The notes under the pieces were generated by a model that worked only from the letters and a program-made list of their open reading frames with translations, was not told the origin of the DNA and ran no database searches. The translations under genes and the position numbers were made by a program. A stretch of 64,000 nt of DNA. Origin: Gibbsiella quercinecans. GTDB lineage: Bacteria > Pseudomonadota > Gammaproteobacteria > Enterobacterales > Enterobacteriaceae. Position 1 is the stretch's first letter, and each line of letters opens with the position of its first letter. The stretch lies in the NCBI RefSeq assembly GCF_002291425.1, contig NZ_CP014136.1:2232001-2296000 (forward strand). Reading direction: 5' to 3'. Shown here piece by piece: positions 50,242 through 60,233 of this stretch.

Positions 50242-51102
50242 CTATTCCCGTTCGCTCAGTTCGCTACGGTATTGCCCGCGGTATTCCGAGGGCGAACGCT
50301 CGGTGTTTTTGCGGAAGATACGGCAGAAATAGTTGCTGTCGACAAAGCCGCAGGCGTGCGCCACTTCCTTCACCTTCATATCGTAACGCTTGAGCAGGTG
50401 CTTGGCCTGCTCCAGGCGCACATGGTTCAGGTATTCATTGAACCCGACGCCGCCGGATTTTTGGAACAGGTGGGAGAGATAGTTCGGGGAGATATAAAAC
50501 GCCTGCGCCACCGATTCACGGGTTAGCGGCTCGCGGTAGTGTTCTTCCAGATAATCGCGCACCGCGCCAAACAGCGCCTGGCTGCGCGAGGCGGTTTGCA
50601 CCGAAGAGCTGAACAGATCCAGCGCATGGCTCAGCAACCCTTTGACCAGAAAACGCGCGGTGGGCTGATCGCTCTGGTGCCAGGCCAGTTCGGTCAACGC
50701 CTGCAGCATAAATGAGCCGACGCGTGGGCCACGGCGCCCGACGTTGCCTTTTCCCAGCGGCACCGTGTTCTGCCCATCCCATTGTAATAGGCTGTAGCCC
50801 AACTGTTGTTTGCCGAAAAGCAGGCTCAGCGTCGTGACCGGCCGCTGCCAGTTGGGGTTGTTCCAGCCGCGCGCCGGCACAAACAGCACATCCCCCGGCA
50901 ACAGCCGCTGTTGCTGCCCGTCGCCCTGGCTGCCTTGCCATGTCATATCCAGTTCCCCGCTCAGCACCAGCTCCAGGCGGGGAAAGTTTACCTGATAGGC
51001 CAGCGCCGGCGCCGGCTGCTGGTTACCCGCAAAATAGACCTGCCGGACACCCGACGGATCGTCAAGCAACGGCGCCAGCACCGCTTCAAGCGGATGTTTC
51101 AT
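50242..51102 (-). CDS. yijO: AraC-family transcriptional regulator YijO
   Basis: A 286-residue AraC/XylS-type regulator. The N-terminal half is cupin-like (LLPGDVLFVPARGWNNP), probably the ligand or signal domain. The C-terminal 100 residues hold two helix-turn-helix motifs (LTRESVAQAFYISPNYLSHLFQ and KVKEVAHACGFVDSNYFCRIFRK). It converges on frwD and is at the same place in E. coli; regulation of the frw/pfl genes is plausible but unproven. Confidence 0.93.
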   Translation of the reverse strand: MKHPLEAVLAPLLDDPSGVRQVYFAGNQQPAPALAYQVNFPRLELVLSGELDMTWQGSQGDGQQQRLLPGDVLFVPARGWNNPNWQRPVTTLSLLFGKQQLGYSLLQWDGQNTVPLGKGNVGRRGPRVGSFMLQALTELAWHQSDQPTARFLVKGLLSHALDLFSSSVQTASRSQALFGAVRDYLEEHYREPLTRESVAQAFYISPNYLSHLFQKSGGVGFNEYLNHVRLEQAKHLLKRYDMKVKEVAHACGFVDSNYFCRIFRKNTERSPSEYRGQYRSELSERE

Positions 51103-51322
51103 GTGTCACACCTTTCATCCCAGAAAAGATAACGCCAGATGATAACGGATAGCGGCGAGCAAAAAGTGGGGGCAGAGCAACAATTTGAGCAATAATGGTG
51201 CAAGTAGCGGTGCACTTAGCATGGTTTTTGGCTGGCGCGGTGATGATTTCGGCCGCCATAACGCCGTAGTTTTCTGTGGCGCCGCAGGAACGGGCCCGAT
51301 AGCCGGTCAGAACCGCAGGCAC
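51103..51322. other. Intergenic region yijO-metE
   Basis: About 220 bp between the yijO start and the metE terminator. It must contain the yijO promoter. No gene, repeat or convincing promoter recognised. Confidence 0.4.
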
Positions 51323-51345
51323 AAAAAAAGGGCGCCGAAGCGCCC
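51323..51345 (-). terminator. metE terminator
   Basis: Seen: GGGCGC-TTCG-GCGCCC hairpin with a UUCG-type loop on the minus strand followed by seven Ts, 60 bases past the metE stop. Confidence 0.9.
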
Positions 51346-51404
51346 AACATCGTGTATCCATCAAATGACAACTACGCTACGGCCCAGCGGCCGTAGCGCG
51401 GTAC

Positions 51405-53678
51405 TTATGCCTGTTCGCGCAGGCGTTTGGCCGCCAGCACCATGTTTTCCAGCGACAGCCGGGTTTCCGGCCAGCCGCGGGTTTTCAGGCCGCAGTCCGG
51501 ATTCACCCACAGGCGCTCAGCCGGGATGTTCTGCGCCGCTTTGCGCAGCAACGCTTCGATCCATTCCACGCTTGGCACGTTCGGCGAGTGAATATCGTAA
51601 ACGCCTGGGCCGATTTCGTTCGGGTATTCAAACTCTTTGAACGCTTCCAGCAGGTCCATATCAGAGCGTGAGGTTTCGATGGTGATCACGTCTGCATCCA
51701 GCGCCGCGATAGAGTCCATGATGTCGTTGAACTCGCAGTAACACATATGGGTGTGGATCTGCGTGTCATCCTGTGCAACCGCCGCGTTGAGCTTGAAGGC
51801 ATCCACCGCCCAGCGCAGGTAAGCCGCCCAATCAGATTGGCGCAGAGGCAGGCCTTCGCGCAGCGCAGGTTCATCGATCTGGATGATGCCGATACCGGCT
51901 TTCTCCAGATCCGCCACTTCGTCACGCAGCGCCAGAGCGATCTGCTTAGCGATCACTTCGCGGCTGACGTCTTCACGCGGGAACGACCAGCACAGGATGG
52001 TTACCGGCCCGGTCAGCATCCCTTTCACCGGTTTGTCGGTCAGCGACTGGGCAAACTTGGCCCATTCGACGGTGATCGGCTGCGGGCGGCTGATGTCGCC
52101 GATGATGATCGGTGGCTTCACGCAGCGGGAACCGTAGCTTTGCACCCAGCCGTTCTGGGTAAAGACGAAGCCGTCCAGGTTTTCACCGAAGTATTCCACC
52201 ATGTCGTTACGCTCGGCTTCGCCGTGCACCAGCACGTCCAGCCCCAGGCGTTCCTGCTCGGCGACCGCTTGTTTAATGTGCTCGCCGATACTGGTGCGGT
52301 AGTTGTTGCCGTCCAGGCGGCCCTGTTTGAAGTCCAGGCGCAGGCCGCGGATTTCAGTGGTCTGCGGGAAAGAGCCGATGGTGGTGGTCGGCCAGGCCGG
52401 CAGATTGAAACGCGCACGCTGCGCTTTCGCACGTTCGACATACGCATGCTGGCGTTCGATATCGCGGGCGGTAATGGCGGCCAGGCGGTTTTCCACCTGC
52501 GCATTGTGCACACGGGTGGATTCACGGCGTGCACGGATTGGCGCGCTGTAGGCATCCAGCTGTTTCTGTTTATCGGCATCCGGCGCGTTCAACGCCTGGG
52601 TCAGCAGCGCCAGCTCGGCACATTTTTGCAGTGCGAAGGCAAACCAGCTCTTCACTTCATCGTCCAGGCGGGTTTCCACGCTCAGATCGATAGGGCTGTG
52701 CAGCAATGAGCAGGAAGAGCCGATCCACAGTTGGCGGCTACCCACCAGCGGTTGCAGGCGATCAAACCAGTTGCTCAGATCGGCGCGCCAAACGTTGCGG
52801 CCGTTGATCACACCCAGAGACAGCAGCCAATCTTGCGGCAGCGCCTGGTTGAGCGCGGTAACGTCGTCATGGCCGGCGACCAGATCCACATGCAGCCCTT
52901 GTACCGGCAGCGCACGGATGGTGTCCAGATTATGGCCGATGCTGTCGAAGTAAGTGGTCAGCAGCAGTTTTACCTGGCCTTGCAGCGCTTCATACGCCGG
53001 TTTGAAGGCGTTCAGCCATTCCTGCGGCAGCTCCAGCACCAGCGCAGGCTCATCAATCTGCACCCACTCAACGCCGCGTTTCGCCAGTTCGGCCAGCACT
53101 TGCTGATAAACCGGCAGGATGTCTTTCAGTAATGACAGGCGATCGAACTGTTCGCCTTTCACTTTGCCCAGCCACAGGTAGGTTACCGGCCCCAGCAGCA
53201 CAGGTTTGATTTTGTGGCCCAGCGCCAGCGCTTCGTCAACTTCGTCCAGCAGTTGGGTCCAGCCCAGTTTGAACTGCTGGCCTTTTTGGAATTCAGGCAC
53301 CATGTAGTGGTAGTTGGTGTTAAACCACTTGGTCATTTCCGCCGCGGCGGCAGGTTCGCCGGTTGGCGCACGGCCACGGCCGATGCGGAACAGCGTATCC
53401 AGATCGATAGAACCATCTTTGTTTTGGTGGCGGGCAGGCACGTTGCCCAGCAGCAGGCTGGTGGTCAATACGTGATCGTACCAGGCGAAATCGCCGACCG
53501 GCACCAGATCCACCCCGGCTTGCTGCTGCTGTTGCCAATGGCGAGCGCGCAGCTCGCGGCCAACCGCTAACAGTTCTTCCTGCGTTGAGTTACCTGCCCA
53601 GTAGCTTTCCTGCGCTTTTTTCAGTTCACGACGCAGACCAACGCGTGGAAAACCCAGTGTGTGATTCAAAATTGCCAT
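51405..53678 (-). CDS. metE: Cobalamin-independent methionine synthase
   Basis: MetE transfers the methyl group of 5-methyltetrahydropteroyltri-glutamate to homocysteine, using zinc. With the ATG at 53678 ([18 protein letters not shown] eight bases upstream) it has 757 residues versus 753 in E. coli. Both barrel halves are present; zinc ligands are visible as THMCYCEF (His, Cys), a glutamate in the preceding barrel strand region and [11 protein letters not shown] (Cys). Divergent from its activator metR. Confidence 0.97.
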   Translation of the reverse strand: MAILNHTLGFPRVGLRRELKKAQESYWAGNSTQEELLAVGRELRARHWQQQQQAGVDLVPVGDFAWYDHVLTTSLLLGNVPARHQNKDGSIDLDTLFRIGRGRAPTGEPAAAAEMTKWFNTNYHYMVPEFQKGQQFKLGWTQLLDEVDEALALGHKIKPVLLGPVTYLWLGKVKGEQFDRLSLLKDILPVYQQVLAELAKRGVEWVQIDEPALVLELPQEWLNAFKPAYEALQGQVKLLLTTYFDSIGHNLDTIRALPVQGLHVDLVAGHDDVTALNQALPQDWLLSLGVINGRNVWRADLSNWFDRLQPLVGSRQLWIGSSCSLLHSPIDLSVETRLDDEVKSWFAFALQKCAELALLTQALNAPDADKQKQLDAYSAPIRARRESTRVHNAQVENRLAAITARDIERQHAYVERAKAQRARFNLPAWPTTTIGSFPQTTEIRGLRLDFKQGRLDGNNYRTSIGEHIKQAVAEQERLGLDVLVHGEAERNDMVEYFGENLDGFVFTQNGWVQSYGSRCVKPPIIIGDISRPQPITVEWAKFAQSLTDKPVKGMLTGPVTILCWSFPREDVSREVIAKQIALALRDEVADLEKAGIGIIQIDEPALREGLPLRQSDWAAYLRWAVDAFKLNAAVAQDDTQIHTHMCYCEFNDIMDSIAALDADVITIETSRSDMDLLEAFKEFEYPNEIGPGVYDIHSPNVPSVEWIEALLRKAAQNIPAERLWVNPDCGLKTRGWPETRLSLENMVLAAKRLREQA

Positions 53679-53702
53679 CGTCATATTCCCATTTAGCCGT
53701 CC

Positions 53703-53718
53703 AGATGTTTACACATCT
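53703..53718. promoter_or_regulatory. MetJ-box-like pair in the metE-metR gap
   Basis: Seen: AGATGTTT-ACACATCT, two adjacent 8-mers with 6/8 and 5/8 matches to the met box AGACGTCT. A further dyad TTCAC-N7-GTGAA lies at 53758-53774 and may be a MetR element. Known: E. coli metE is repressed by MetJ and activated by MetR. Confidence 0.5.
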
Positions 53719-53782
53719 ATAATCAGCAGGTACTGTATTAACCACAAGCGCAATTTATTCACTGTCACTGTGAAGGACTCTC

Positions 53783-54727
53783 ATGATCGAACTGAAACAC
53801 TTAAGGACATTGCAGGCACTGCGCAATACTGGCTCGCTGGCCGCTGCCGCTGCACAACTCCATCAAACCCAATCGGCGCTGTCGCACCAGTTCAGCGATC
53901 TGGAGCAGCGCCTGGGGTTCAAACTGTTCGTTCGTAAAAGCCATCCCCTGCGTTTTACCGCCCAGGGCGAGATCCTGCTGCAGTTGGCAGAACAGGTTTT
54001 ACCGCAGATCCAGCAGGCGCTGCAGGACTGCCGCGAACCGCATCAGGCAACGCTGCGCATCGCCATTGAGTGCCACAGCTGTATCCAGTGGCTCACGCCG
54101 GCGCTGGACAACTTCCGCCAAAGCTGGCCGCAGGTGGTCATGGATTTTAAATCCGGCGTGACGTTTGATCCACAGCCGGCGCTGCAGCAGGGCGAGCTGG
54201 ATCTGGTGATGACATCCGACATTCTGCCGCGCAGCGGGCTGCACTATTCGCCTATGTTTGATTTTGAAGTTCGGCTGGTGCTGGCGCCGGACCATCCTTT
54301 GGCGGCCAAGGCGCGGATTGAACCGGAAGATCTGGCGGATGAGACGCTGATGATTTACCCGGTGCAGCGCCAACGGCTGGATATCTGGCGCCACTTCTTG
54401 CAGCCGGCGGGCATCAGCCCGGCGCTGAAAAACGTCGACAATACGCTGTTGCTGATTCAGATGGTGTCCGCCCGCATGGGCATTGCCGCCCTGCCGCACT
54501 GGGTGGTGGAAAGCTTCGAGCGCCAGGGGCTGATCGTCACCAAAACCTTGGGCGACGGCCTGTGGAGCCGGCTGTATGCGGCGGTGCGCGACGGCGAACA
54601 GCGCCAGGCGGTAACCGAGGCCTTTATTCGTTCGGCGCGCCAGCATGCGTGCCAACACCTGCCGTTCGTGCGCGACGCCGGCCGCCCAGGGGCACCGGCG
54701 CTAACTACGCTACAGACTTCACCTTAG
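53783..54727 (+). CDS. metR: LysR-family activator of methionine genes MetR
   Basis: MetR activates metE and other methionine genes in response to homocysteine. The 314-residue product begins [36 protein letters not shown], an intact LysR helix-turn-helix, followed by the periplasmic-binding-like effector domain. GAAGGA precedes the ATG. It is divergent from metE with a 104-base shared control region, as in E. coli, and ends at the start of the REP-like array. Confidence 0.96.
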   Translation: MIELKHLRTLQALRNTGSLAAAAAQLHQTQSALSHQFSDLEQRLGFKLFVRKSHPLRFTAQGEILLQLAEQVLPQIQQALQDCREPHQATLRIAIECHSCIQWLTPALDNFRQSWPQVVMDFKSGVTFDPQPALQQGELDLVMTSDILPRSGLHYSPMFDFEVRLVLAPDHPLAAKARIEPEDLADETLMIYPVQRQRLDIWRHFLQPAGISPALKNVDNTLLLIQMVSARMGIAALPHWVVESFERQGLIVTKTLGDGLWSRLYAAVRDGEQRQAVTEAFIRSARQHACQHLPFVRDAGRPGAPALTTLQTSP

Positions 54728-54740
54728 CTTTCTCCAATCC

Positions 54741-55015
54741 CCCTCACCCTAGCCCTCTCCCAGAGGGAGAGGGATCGTCCGGTGTTGGTTGTGGCCCTCA
54801 CCCTAGCCATCTCCCAGAGGGAGAGGGGATCGTTCGGCGTCGGTTGTGGCCCTCACCCTGGCCCTCTCCCAGAGGGAGAGGGGATCGTTCGGCGTTGGTT
54901 GCGGCCCTCACCCTAACCCTCTCCCAGAGGGAGAGGGGATCGTTCGGCGTAAGGTTGTGGCCCTCACCCTAGCCCTCTCCCGCAGGGAGAGGGGATCGTT
55001 CAGCGTTGGGTTTGG
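54741..55015. repeat. Tandem REP-like array, five copies
   Basis: Seen: five head-to-tail units starting at 54741, 54795, 54850, 54905 and 54961 (period 54-56 bp). Each has a palindrome CTCTCCC-aga-GGGAGAG flanked by CCCTCACCCT and a GATCGTTCGGCGTTGGTTGTGG-like tail. Tails as well as palindromes repeat, so it is not a CRISPR. It sits between the convergent metR and yigM and could end transcription or protect the metR 3' end. Confidence 0.85.
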
Positions 55016-55073
55016 ACATTGCCGTGCGTATTACAGCAAACGCGGTTTCCCTCTTGAGCGCCGGGCAGCTTTT

Positions 55074-55108
55074 CTCCCTCTCCCTGTGGGAGAGGGTCGG
55101 GGTGAGGG
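55074..55108 (-). repeat. Inverted sixth copy of the REP-like palindrome
   Basis: Seen: the same CCCTCACCC...CTCTCCC/GGGAGAGGG palindrome in opposite orientation, just before the yigM stop. With the five direct copies it could form very large foldbacks. Confidence 0.8.
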
Positions 55109-55116
55109 AAAGCGAT

Positions 55117-55977
55117 TCAGCTTTTGCTGTTCGGCGCCACCCAGCGGCGGTGCACCCACAGCGAAGCGACAATCACCGCGCCGCCGATCAGGAAGCTCGG
55201 CCAGTGCGGCTGTTGCTGCCAGATCGCCAGATTGACCAGCAGCCCGGCGGGCACGTGCATATTATTCATGATGCCCAGCGTACCGGCATCCACCTGGGTA
55301 GCGCCGTAGTTCCACATGAAGTAGCCCAGCCCAGAGGCCACGACGCCCAGCCAGATCAATACCCCCCACTGCAGGCCGGTGGTCGGCAGTTGCTGCGGGT
55401 TGCCCCACAGGCCCCAGGCGAATACCGCCACGATCAGCGCCCCCAGGTAGAACCAGGAAAACGCGGTATGCTGCGGCAACGGATGCACTTCCATCAGGCG
55501 CTTATAACCCACCATGCCGATAGCAAAGCAGATATTCGCCGCCTGCACCAGCAACAGCCCCCACCAGAAATGCTCGCTCACCTGGTGATAACGGATAATC
55601 GCCGCGCCCAGCACCGCCAGCAGCGCGCTCAGCACATAGCTCCAGCGTGGGCGCCGGCGGCTAATCACATCGTAAATCAGCGTGACATACAACGGCGTCA
55701 GCACGGTAAACAGCAGGAATTCCGGCACCGTCAGGTACATGTAAGCGCGGAAGCTGAACAAATACATAATGCCAAGCTGGAAAGCGCCGACGATCATGTA
55801 CAGCAGGATCACGCGCAGCCGGATGTTGCGCCAGCGCAAGAACGGCAGAAACACCAGCGCCGCCAGCCCGATGCGTATCAGCACCGAAAACCAGCTATCC
55901 ACCTGCCCCGCCAGATATTCGCCAATCAGGCTAAACGAGAACGCCCATAAAATGGTGGTAATAACCAGAAGAAACAC
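55117..55977 (-). CDS. yigM: EamA-type transporter YigM (biotin uptake)
   Basis: A ten-helix EamA/DMT-superfamily carrier; the E. coli orthologue has been described as a biotin transporter. The 286-residue product starts MFLLVITTILWAFSFSLIGEYLAG and matches YigM over its length (FLLFTVLTPLYVTLIYD, GYFMWNYGATQVDAGTLGIMNNMHVPAGLLVNLAIW). It neighbours metR as in E. coli. Biotin use in this genome is also represented by birA at 8164-9120. Confidence 0.93.
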   Translation of the reverse strand: MFLLVITTILWAFSFSLIGEYLAGQVDSWFSVLIRIGLAALVFLPFLRWRNIRLRVILLYMIVGAFQLGIMYLFSFRAYMYLTVPEFLLFTVLTPLYVTLIYDVISRRRPRWSYVLSALLAVLGAAIIRYHQVSEHFWWGLLLVQAANICFAIGMVGYKRLMEVHPLPQHTAFSWFYLGALIVAVFAWGLWGNPQQLPTTGLQWGVLIWLGVVASGLGYFMWNYGATQVDAGTLGIMNNMHVPAGLLVNLAIWQQQPHWPSFLIGGAVIVASLWVHRRWVAPNSKS

Positions 55978-55994
55978 GTCAGTTTCACCCTAAT

Positions 55995-56119
55995 ATACTC
56001 GTCATACTTCAAGTTGCAGGTACGTTGGCTTTCCTCGCTCACCCCGGTCACTTACTCCAGTAAGCTCCTGGGGACTCGCTGCGTTGCCGCCTTCCTGCAA
56101 CTCGAATTATTTAGAGTAT
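55995..56119. repeat. Dispersed 125-bp palindromic element
   Basis: Seen: 26-bp imperfect terminal inverted repeats (ATACTC...AAGTTGCAGG and CCTGCAACT...GAGTAT) and an inner dyad. It has no open frame of note. It is homologous to 3750-3880. It looks like a non-autonomous miniature element or a large RNA-forming palindrome and lies between yigM and yhhA. Confidence 0.85.
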
Positions 56120-56247
56120 GAGTCAGAAAAGGCGATTGTAACGGAAGGCGGGCGGCCATGTGGCACAAAGGCGGTTGACGTCTGTTTGAAAATTGCTCTT
56201 ATCGCAAATTTAGCACGTTGGGTTATGCTTAAGGCAGGGAGAACATG

Positions 56248-56562
56248 ATGAAAACACCAGCACTCTTTATCGCTTTGCTACTGCTGGCCTGGCAGGCCGG
56301 CGCACAAAATCTGAATGCCGCTGCCGGCGTGCAACCGTTAAATCAGGACAGCGTACAACAGCAGCGTATGTTGGATAACCAACAGCGGGAACAACGCCGT
56401 TTACAGCAGCAACGCCAGTTTGACGCTAACCAACAGCGGCTGCAGCAAACGTCCCCCGGCAATAGCCGGTTGATCCCTAACAACAATCAACCGCGCTCCC
56501 CGTTTGATCGCAGCGCGCCGTCCGTGCCGCAGGCGCCGCTGCCTGCCGCCCCCGCCGGTTAA
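56248..56562 (+). CDS. yhhA: Small secreted Gln/Arg-rich protein YhhA
   Basis: A 104-residue protein of unknown function (DUF2756-like). A signal peptide (MKTPALFIALLLLAWQAGAQ) is followed by a Gln/Arg-rich, probably coiled, segment (MLDNQQREQRRLQQQRQFDANQQRLQQ) and a Pro/Asn-rich tail. The ATG at 56248 is six bases from GGGAG; 56245 is also possible. It sits next to ugpQ with convergent orientation, as yhhA does in E. coli. Confidence 0.82.
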   Translation: MKTPALFIALLLLAWQAGAQNLNAAAGVQPLNQDSVQQQRMLDNQQREQRRLQQQRQFDANQQRLQQTSPGNSRLIPNNNQPRSPFDRSAPSVPQAPLPAAPAG

Positions 56563-57303
56563 TCACGCAAAGTCAGGGCCGATCAAATCGATCCGGTCGG
56601 TACAGATGCAATCAACCCCCCAGCCCAGTAGCTGGCGCGCACGTTCCGGGCTATTGACGGTATAAACCAGGATCCGCAGCCCGGCGGCTTTTAGCGCATT
56701 AACCCGCTCCGCCGTCAGTTCACGATGGTTGATGTGCAGCGACACGCAGCCCAACCGTTCGGTCAATGCGCGCCAGCCGTCGTCCCAGGCATCCAGCAGC
56801 AGGCCACGTGGTAATTCAGGCACCGCCGCCTGTGCCGCCGCCAACGCCTCAACGGAAAAGGATGACAGCAACGGATCGGTCTGCCCTTGCCACAATAAAC
56901 GCGCCGCCTGCGCCACCGTGCGGCCGGTCACCTCTTCCGCGCCGATGGTCGGTTTAATCTCGATGTTGGCCATCATGCCGTGTTGCCGGCAACGTTCGGC
57001 CACCTGCGTCAGCAGCGGCAGGGCTTCGCCTTTAAACGCGGCGCTATACCAGTTGCCAGCGTCCAGTTGCACCAGCTTTTCCCAGGGCAGCGCGCCCGCC
57101 ACGCCCCAACCGTTGCTGGTGCGCTCCAGGGTATCGTCGTGCAATAGGAAAATTTGCCCGTCCTGGGCCAACTTGGCGTCAAATTCGATCATCCGGTGCC
57201 CGTGGCGGGCGCCGACATCGATCGCCGCCAGCGTATTTTCCGGCGCCAGAGAACCACCACCGCGGTGGGCGACGATATGAGGATAAGGCCAGGCAGTCGT
57301 CAT
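56563..57303 (-). CDS. ugpQ: Glycerophosphodiester phosphodiesterase
   Basis: UgpQ is a cytoplasmic GDPD that releases glycerol-3-phosphate from glycerophosphodiesters brought in by UgpABCE. The 246-residue TIM barrel has the HRGG motif ([15 protein letters not shown], near 12-26), the metal and catalytic [17 protein letters not shown] segment and NIEIKP. Its ATG shares one base with the ugpC stop (TAATG). Last gene of ugpBAECQ; its stop abuts the end of yhhA. Confidence 0.96.
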   Translation of the reverse strand: MTTAWPYPHIVAHRGGGSLAPENTLAAIDVGARHGHRMIEFDAKLAQDGQIFLLHDDTLERTSNGWGVAGALPWEKLVQLDAGNWYSAAFKGEALPLLTQVAERCRQHGMMANIEIKPTIGAEEVTGRTVAQAARLLWQGQTDPLLSSFSVEALAAAQAAVPELPRGLLLDAWDDGWRALTERLGCVSLHINHRELTAERVNALKAAGLRILVYTVNSPERARQLLGWGVDCICTDRIDLIGPDFA

Positions 57304-58376
57304 TATTCAATCCGTAACCCGCTATGGGTATCAAAAAAGTGCAGCGCCTGCGCGGGCAGCTGCACATAGAGTGTGCTGCCGACAGACGGCATGGTTTCAT
57401 GGCTCAGACGCGCGATCACACCGTTGCCGCCCCACTGTCCGTGCGCCAGATTATCGGCGCCGAGCAGTTCCAACGTTTGCATCACCAGCGGAAGGCCGCC
57501 CTGCTCATGCGTAGTCAGTTGAATATGCTCCGGCCGAATGCCCAACGTCAACTGGCGCCCACTCCATTCCGGCCGGGCCTGCGGCAACGGCAGCAGCGTG
57601 CCATCCGCCAGTTGCAGTTGCTGGCCGTTGATGCTGACGGTCCCCGGCAACAGGTTCATCGCCGGCGAACCGATAAAGCTGGCGACGAACAGCGACGCCG
57701 GGCGTTGATACACTTCGCTCGGCGTGCCAATCTGCTCGGCCACGCCTTTATTCATCACGATCACCCGCTGCGCCAGCGTCATCGCCTCCACCTGATCGTG
57801 CGTCACGTACAGGCTGGTGGTCTTCAGCCGCCGGTGCAGCTGCTGCAATTCCAGGCGCATCTGCACGCGCAGCTTGGCGTCCAGGTTGGACAAAGGCTCA
57901 TCAAACAGGAACACCGCGGGTTCGCGCACGATAGCGCGCCCCATCGCCACACGCTGGCGCTGGCCGCCGGACAGTTCGCGCGGTTTGCGCAACAGCAGCG
58001 GCCCCAGTTCCAGAATGCGCGCCGCTTCCTCCACCCGCTGGCGGATGTGCGCTTTGCCAAAGCCGCGGATCTTCAGGCCATAGGCCATGTTGTCGTACAC
58101 GCTCATGTGCGGGTACAGCGCATAGTTCTGGAACACCATGGCGATGCCGCGGTCCTTTGGCTCCAGGTTGGTTACCCGCTGGGTATCGATATAGATATCG
58201 CCGCTGCTGACGCCCTCCAGCCCGGCAACCATACGCAGCAGGGTGGATTTGCCGCAGCCGGATGGGCCGACCATCACAATAAACTCGCCGTCGGCCACAT
58301 CGAGATCAAAAGGCTGAATCACCGCGGTTTTGCCGTCATAAGATTTGGTGACTGCCTGTAATTTTAAACCTGCCAT
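57303..58376 (-). CDS. ugpC: sn-Glycerol-3-phosphate ABC transporter ATPase
   Basis: ATPase of the Ugp importer. The 357-residue product from the ATG at 58376 ([16 protein letters not shown]) has Walker [10 protein letters not shown] at 37-45, signature [14 protein letters not shown], Walker [13 protein letters not shown] and the C-terminal MalK-like regulatory domain ([10 protein letters not shown]). A longer frame to 58421 overlaps the ugpE end and is not supported. Homologous ATPases of this type can often substitute for MalK. Confidence 0.96.
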   Translation of the reverse strand: MAGLKLQAVTKSYDGKTAVIQPFDLDVADGEFIVMVGPSGCGKSTLLRMVAGLEGVSSGDIYIDTQRVTNLEPKDRGIAMVFQNYALYPHMSVYDNMAYGLKIRGFGKAHIRQRVEEAARILELGPLLLRKPRELSGGQRQRVAMGRAIVREPAVFLFDEPLSNLDAKLRVQMRLELQQLHRRLKTTSLYVTHDQVEAMTLAQRVIVMNKGVAEQIGTPSEVYQRPASLFVASFIGSPAMNLLPGTVSINGQQLQLADGTLLPLPQARPEWSGRQLTLGIRPEHIQLTTHEQGGLPLVMQTLELLGADNLAHGQWGGNGVIARLSHETMPSVGSTLYVQLPAQALHFFDTHSGLRIE

Positions 58377-58389
58377 TGCGGGTATACCC

Positions 58390-59235
58390 TTATTTCTCAC
58401 TATCAACCAGGCCGCGCACAAACCAGCGCTGCATCAGAAGCACCACCGCCAGCGGTGGCAATAAAGTCAGGAACATCGCCGTCATCACCTGGTTCCACTG
58501 CGTCGGCGCGCCGGAGGTGGAAATCATGCTTTTGATACCGGCCACGGCGGTGCCCATCTCCGCGTCGCTGGTGATCAGCAGCGGCCACAGATATTGGTTC
58601 CAGCCGTATATGAAGGTGATGACAAACAGCGCGGCCAGATGGGTCTTCGACAGCGGCAGCACAATGTCCCAGAAAAAGCGCATCGGACCGGCGCCGTCGA
58701 TACGCGCCGCTTCCAACAGCTCATCCGGCAGCGTCATGAAGAACTGGCGCAGCAGGAAGGTGGCGGTCGCCGAGGCCACCATCGGCAGCGTCAGCCCGGT
58801 GTAGCTGTCCATCAGGTTAAGGTTGGATATCACCTCGACCGTCGGGAAAATACGCACCTCCACCGGCAACATCAGGGTGAGGAAAATTAGCCAGAAGAAC
58901 AGGCTGCGCAGCGGGAAGCGGAAATAAACGATGGCGTAGGCGGAAAGCACCGAGACGACGATTTTGCCGACGGTAATGCCCAGCGCCATAATCAGGCTGT
59001 TAAGCAGCAGTAGCCAGAACGGCGCCTTGAGGTTGCCCACGCCGTTTTGCCAGATATAGCTGATGTTGTCCCACAGGTGGCCGCCGGGCATCAGCGTCAT
59101 CGGCACCTGAAACACTTGCTGATCGTCCAGCGTGGCAGCCACGAAGGCCACGTACAGCGGGAACAGCACCAGCAGCACGCCGATAATCAGCACCACATGG
59201 CTGAAGATATCCAGCCCGCGTCGGTTCTCAATCAT
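58390..59235 (-). CDS. ugpE: sn-Glycerol-3-phosphate ABC transporter permease UgpE
   Basis: Inner-membrane permease of the Ugp system with six hydrophobic segments over 281 residues. The EAA-loop contacting UgpC is visible as [25 protein letters not shown] near 190. It overlaps ugpA by four bases and ends 13 bases before ugpC, consistent with one operon. Confidence 0.96.
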   Translation of the reverse strand: MIENRRGLDIFSHVVLIIGVLLVLFPLYVAFVAATLDDQQVFQVPMTLMPGGHLWDNISYIWQNGVGNLKAPFWLLLLNSLIMALGITVGKIVVSVLSAYAIVYFRFPLRSLFFWLIFLTLMLPVEVRIFPTVEVISNLNLMDSYTGLTLPMVASATATFLLRQFFMTLPDELLEAARIDGAGPMRFFWDIVLPLSKTHLAALFVITFIYGWNQYLWPLLITSDAEMGTAVAGIKSMISTSGAPTQWNQVMTAMFLTLLPPLAVVLLMQRWFVRGLVDSEK

Positions 59236-60119
59236 TGGTAACGCACCTTACGCTCAACAAAGCGGAACTGGATCACCGTCAGGCCAATCACCAGCAGCAT
59301 CAGGATCACCGACTGCGCTGCCGAACTGGCCAGATCCAGGCCGGCAAAGCCTTCGCGATAAATCTTGTAGATCAGCGTGGTGGTGGACTGTACCGGGCCG
59401 CCGCCGGTGGCGGCATCGATCACCGGGAAAGTATCAAAGAAGGCGTAAACCAGGTTCACCACCAGCAAGAAGAAGCTCACTGGGGTAATCAGCGGCAGCA
59501 CCAGGTTGAAAAAACGCCGCACCGGGCCGGCGCCGTCGATCGCCGCCGCTTCCACCAGCGAGCGCGGGATAGACTGCAACGCCGCCAGGAAAAACAGGAA
59601 GTTGTAGCTGATCTGCTGCCATACCGAAGCCAGCACCACCAGGAACATCGCCTGCCCGCTGTTTTGCGCATGGTTCCAGTCATAGCCCAGCCCATGCAGC
59701 ACATAGGTAATCAGCCCCAGGCCGGGGTTGAACAGGAAGATCCACAGCACCGCCGCCACCGCCGGCGCCACCGCGTAAGGCAGGATCAGCAACGTGCGGT
59801 AGATGCGGCTGCCGCGGATCACATAGTCCACCAGCGCCGCCAAAAACAGGGAAACCACTAGCCCAATGCCCGCAACCAGAAAGCTGAACACCAGCGTGGT
59901 GTAAAACGAATCCAGATACAGCGGATCGCTGAACAGTTGGCGGAAGTTCTCCAGGCCGACGAACTGGCTGGAAATGCCGAACGGATCGAGAGTTTGTACC
60001 GAGTACCACAGCGCTTCACCGGCGGGCCATAAGAAAAAGACGGCGGTTATCAGCAACTGCGGCAGCACCAACAGATAAGGCAGCCAGCTACAGCCGAAAC
60101 CAGGGCGGGACGAGGACAT
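59232..60119 (-). CDS. ugpA: sn-Glycerol-3-phosphate ABC transporter permease UgpA
   Basis: Partner permease of UgpE. The 295-residue product has six hydrophobic segments and the EAA-loop [27 protein letters not shown] near 195. It follows ugpB after a 114-base gap that carries a REP-like palindrome, and overlaps ugpE by four bases. Confidence 0.96.
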   Translation of the reverse strand: MSSSRPGFGCSWLPYLLVLPQLLITAVFFLWPAGEALWYSVQTLDPFGISSQFVGLENFRQLFSDPLYLDSFYTTLVFSFLVAGIGLVVSLFLAALVDYVIRGSRIYRTLLILPYAVAPAVAAVLWIFLFNPGLGLITYVLHGLGYDWNHAQNSGQAMFLVVLASVWQQISYNFLFFLAALQSIPRSLVEAAAIDGAGPVRRFFNLVLPLITPVSFFLLVVNLVYAFFDTFPVIDAATGGGPVQSTTTLIYKIYREGFAGLDLASSAAQSVILMLLVIGLTVIQFRFVERKVRYQ

Positions 60120-60165
60120 AGAGTTAACCGTTAGTTAGTTGGGCCGCGTTGCCGCCGCCCGCACT

Positions 60166-60203
60166 GCCCCCTCTTCCCGCTGGGGAGAGGAGGGGGATCG
60201 ATC
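60166..60203. repeat. Single REP-like palindrome between ugpB and ugpA
   Basis: Seen: CCCCCTCTTCCC-GCT-GGGGAGAGGAGGGGG followed by GATCGATCG, related to the array units at 54741-55015. Known: a REP element in the E. coli malE-malF gap stabilises the upstream binding-protein mRNA; the same role is inferred here. Confidence 0.7.
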
Positions 60204-60233
60204 GTATTTGCCGCAAATAAGCCGGCAAACGCA

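Noticed and set aside
54741..55015. CRISPR array
   Set aside because: The units look evenly spaced, but the would-be spacers are near-identical to each other and no cas gene is present; it is a tandem REP-type repeat.
54562..55235. Two overlapping plus-strand reading frames running through the REP-like array as possible repeat proteins
   Set aside because: The apparent periodic peptide comes only from the DNA repeat; no ribosome site, no family resemblance, and one frame runs into metR while the other runs antisense into yigM.
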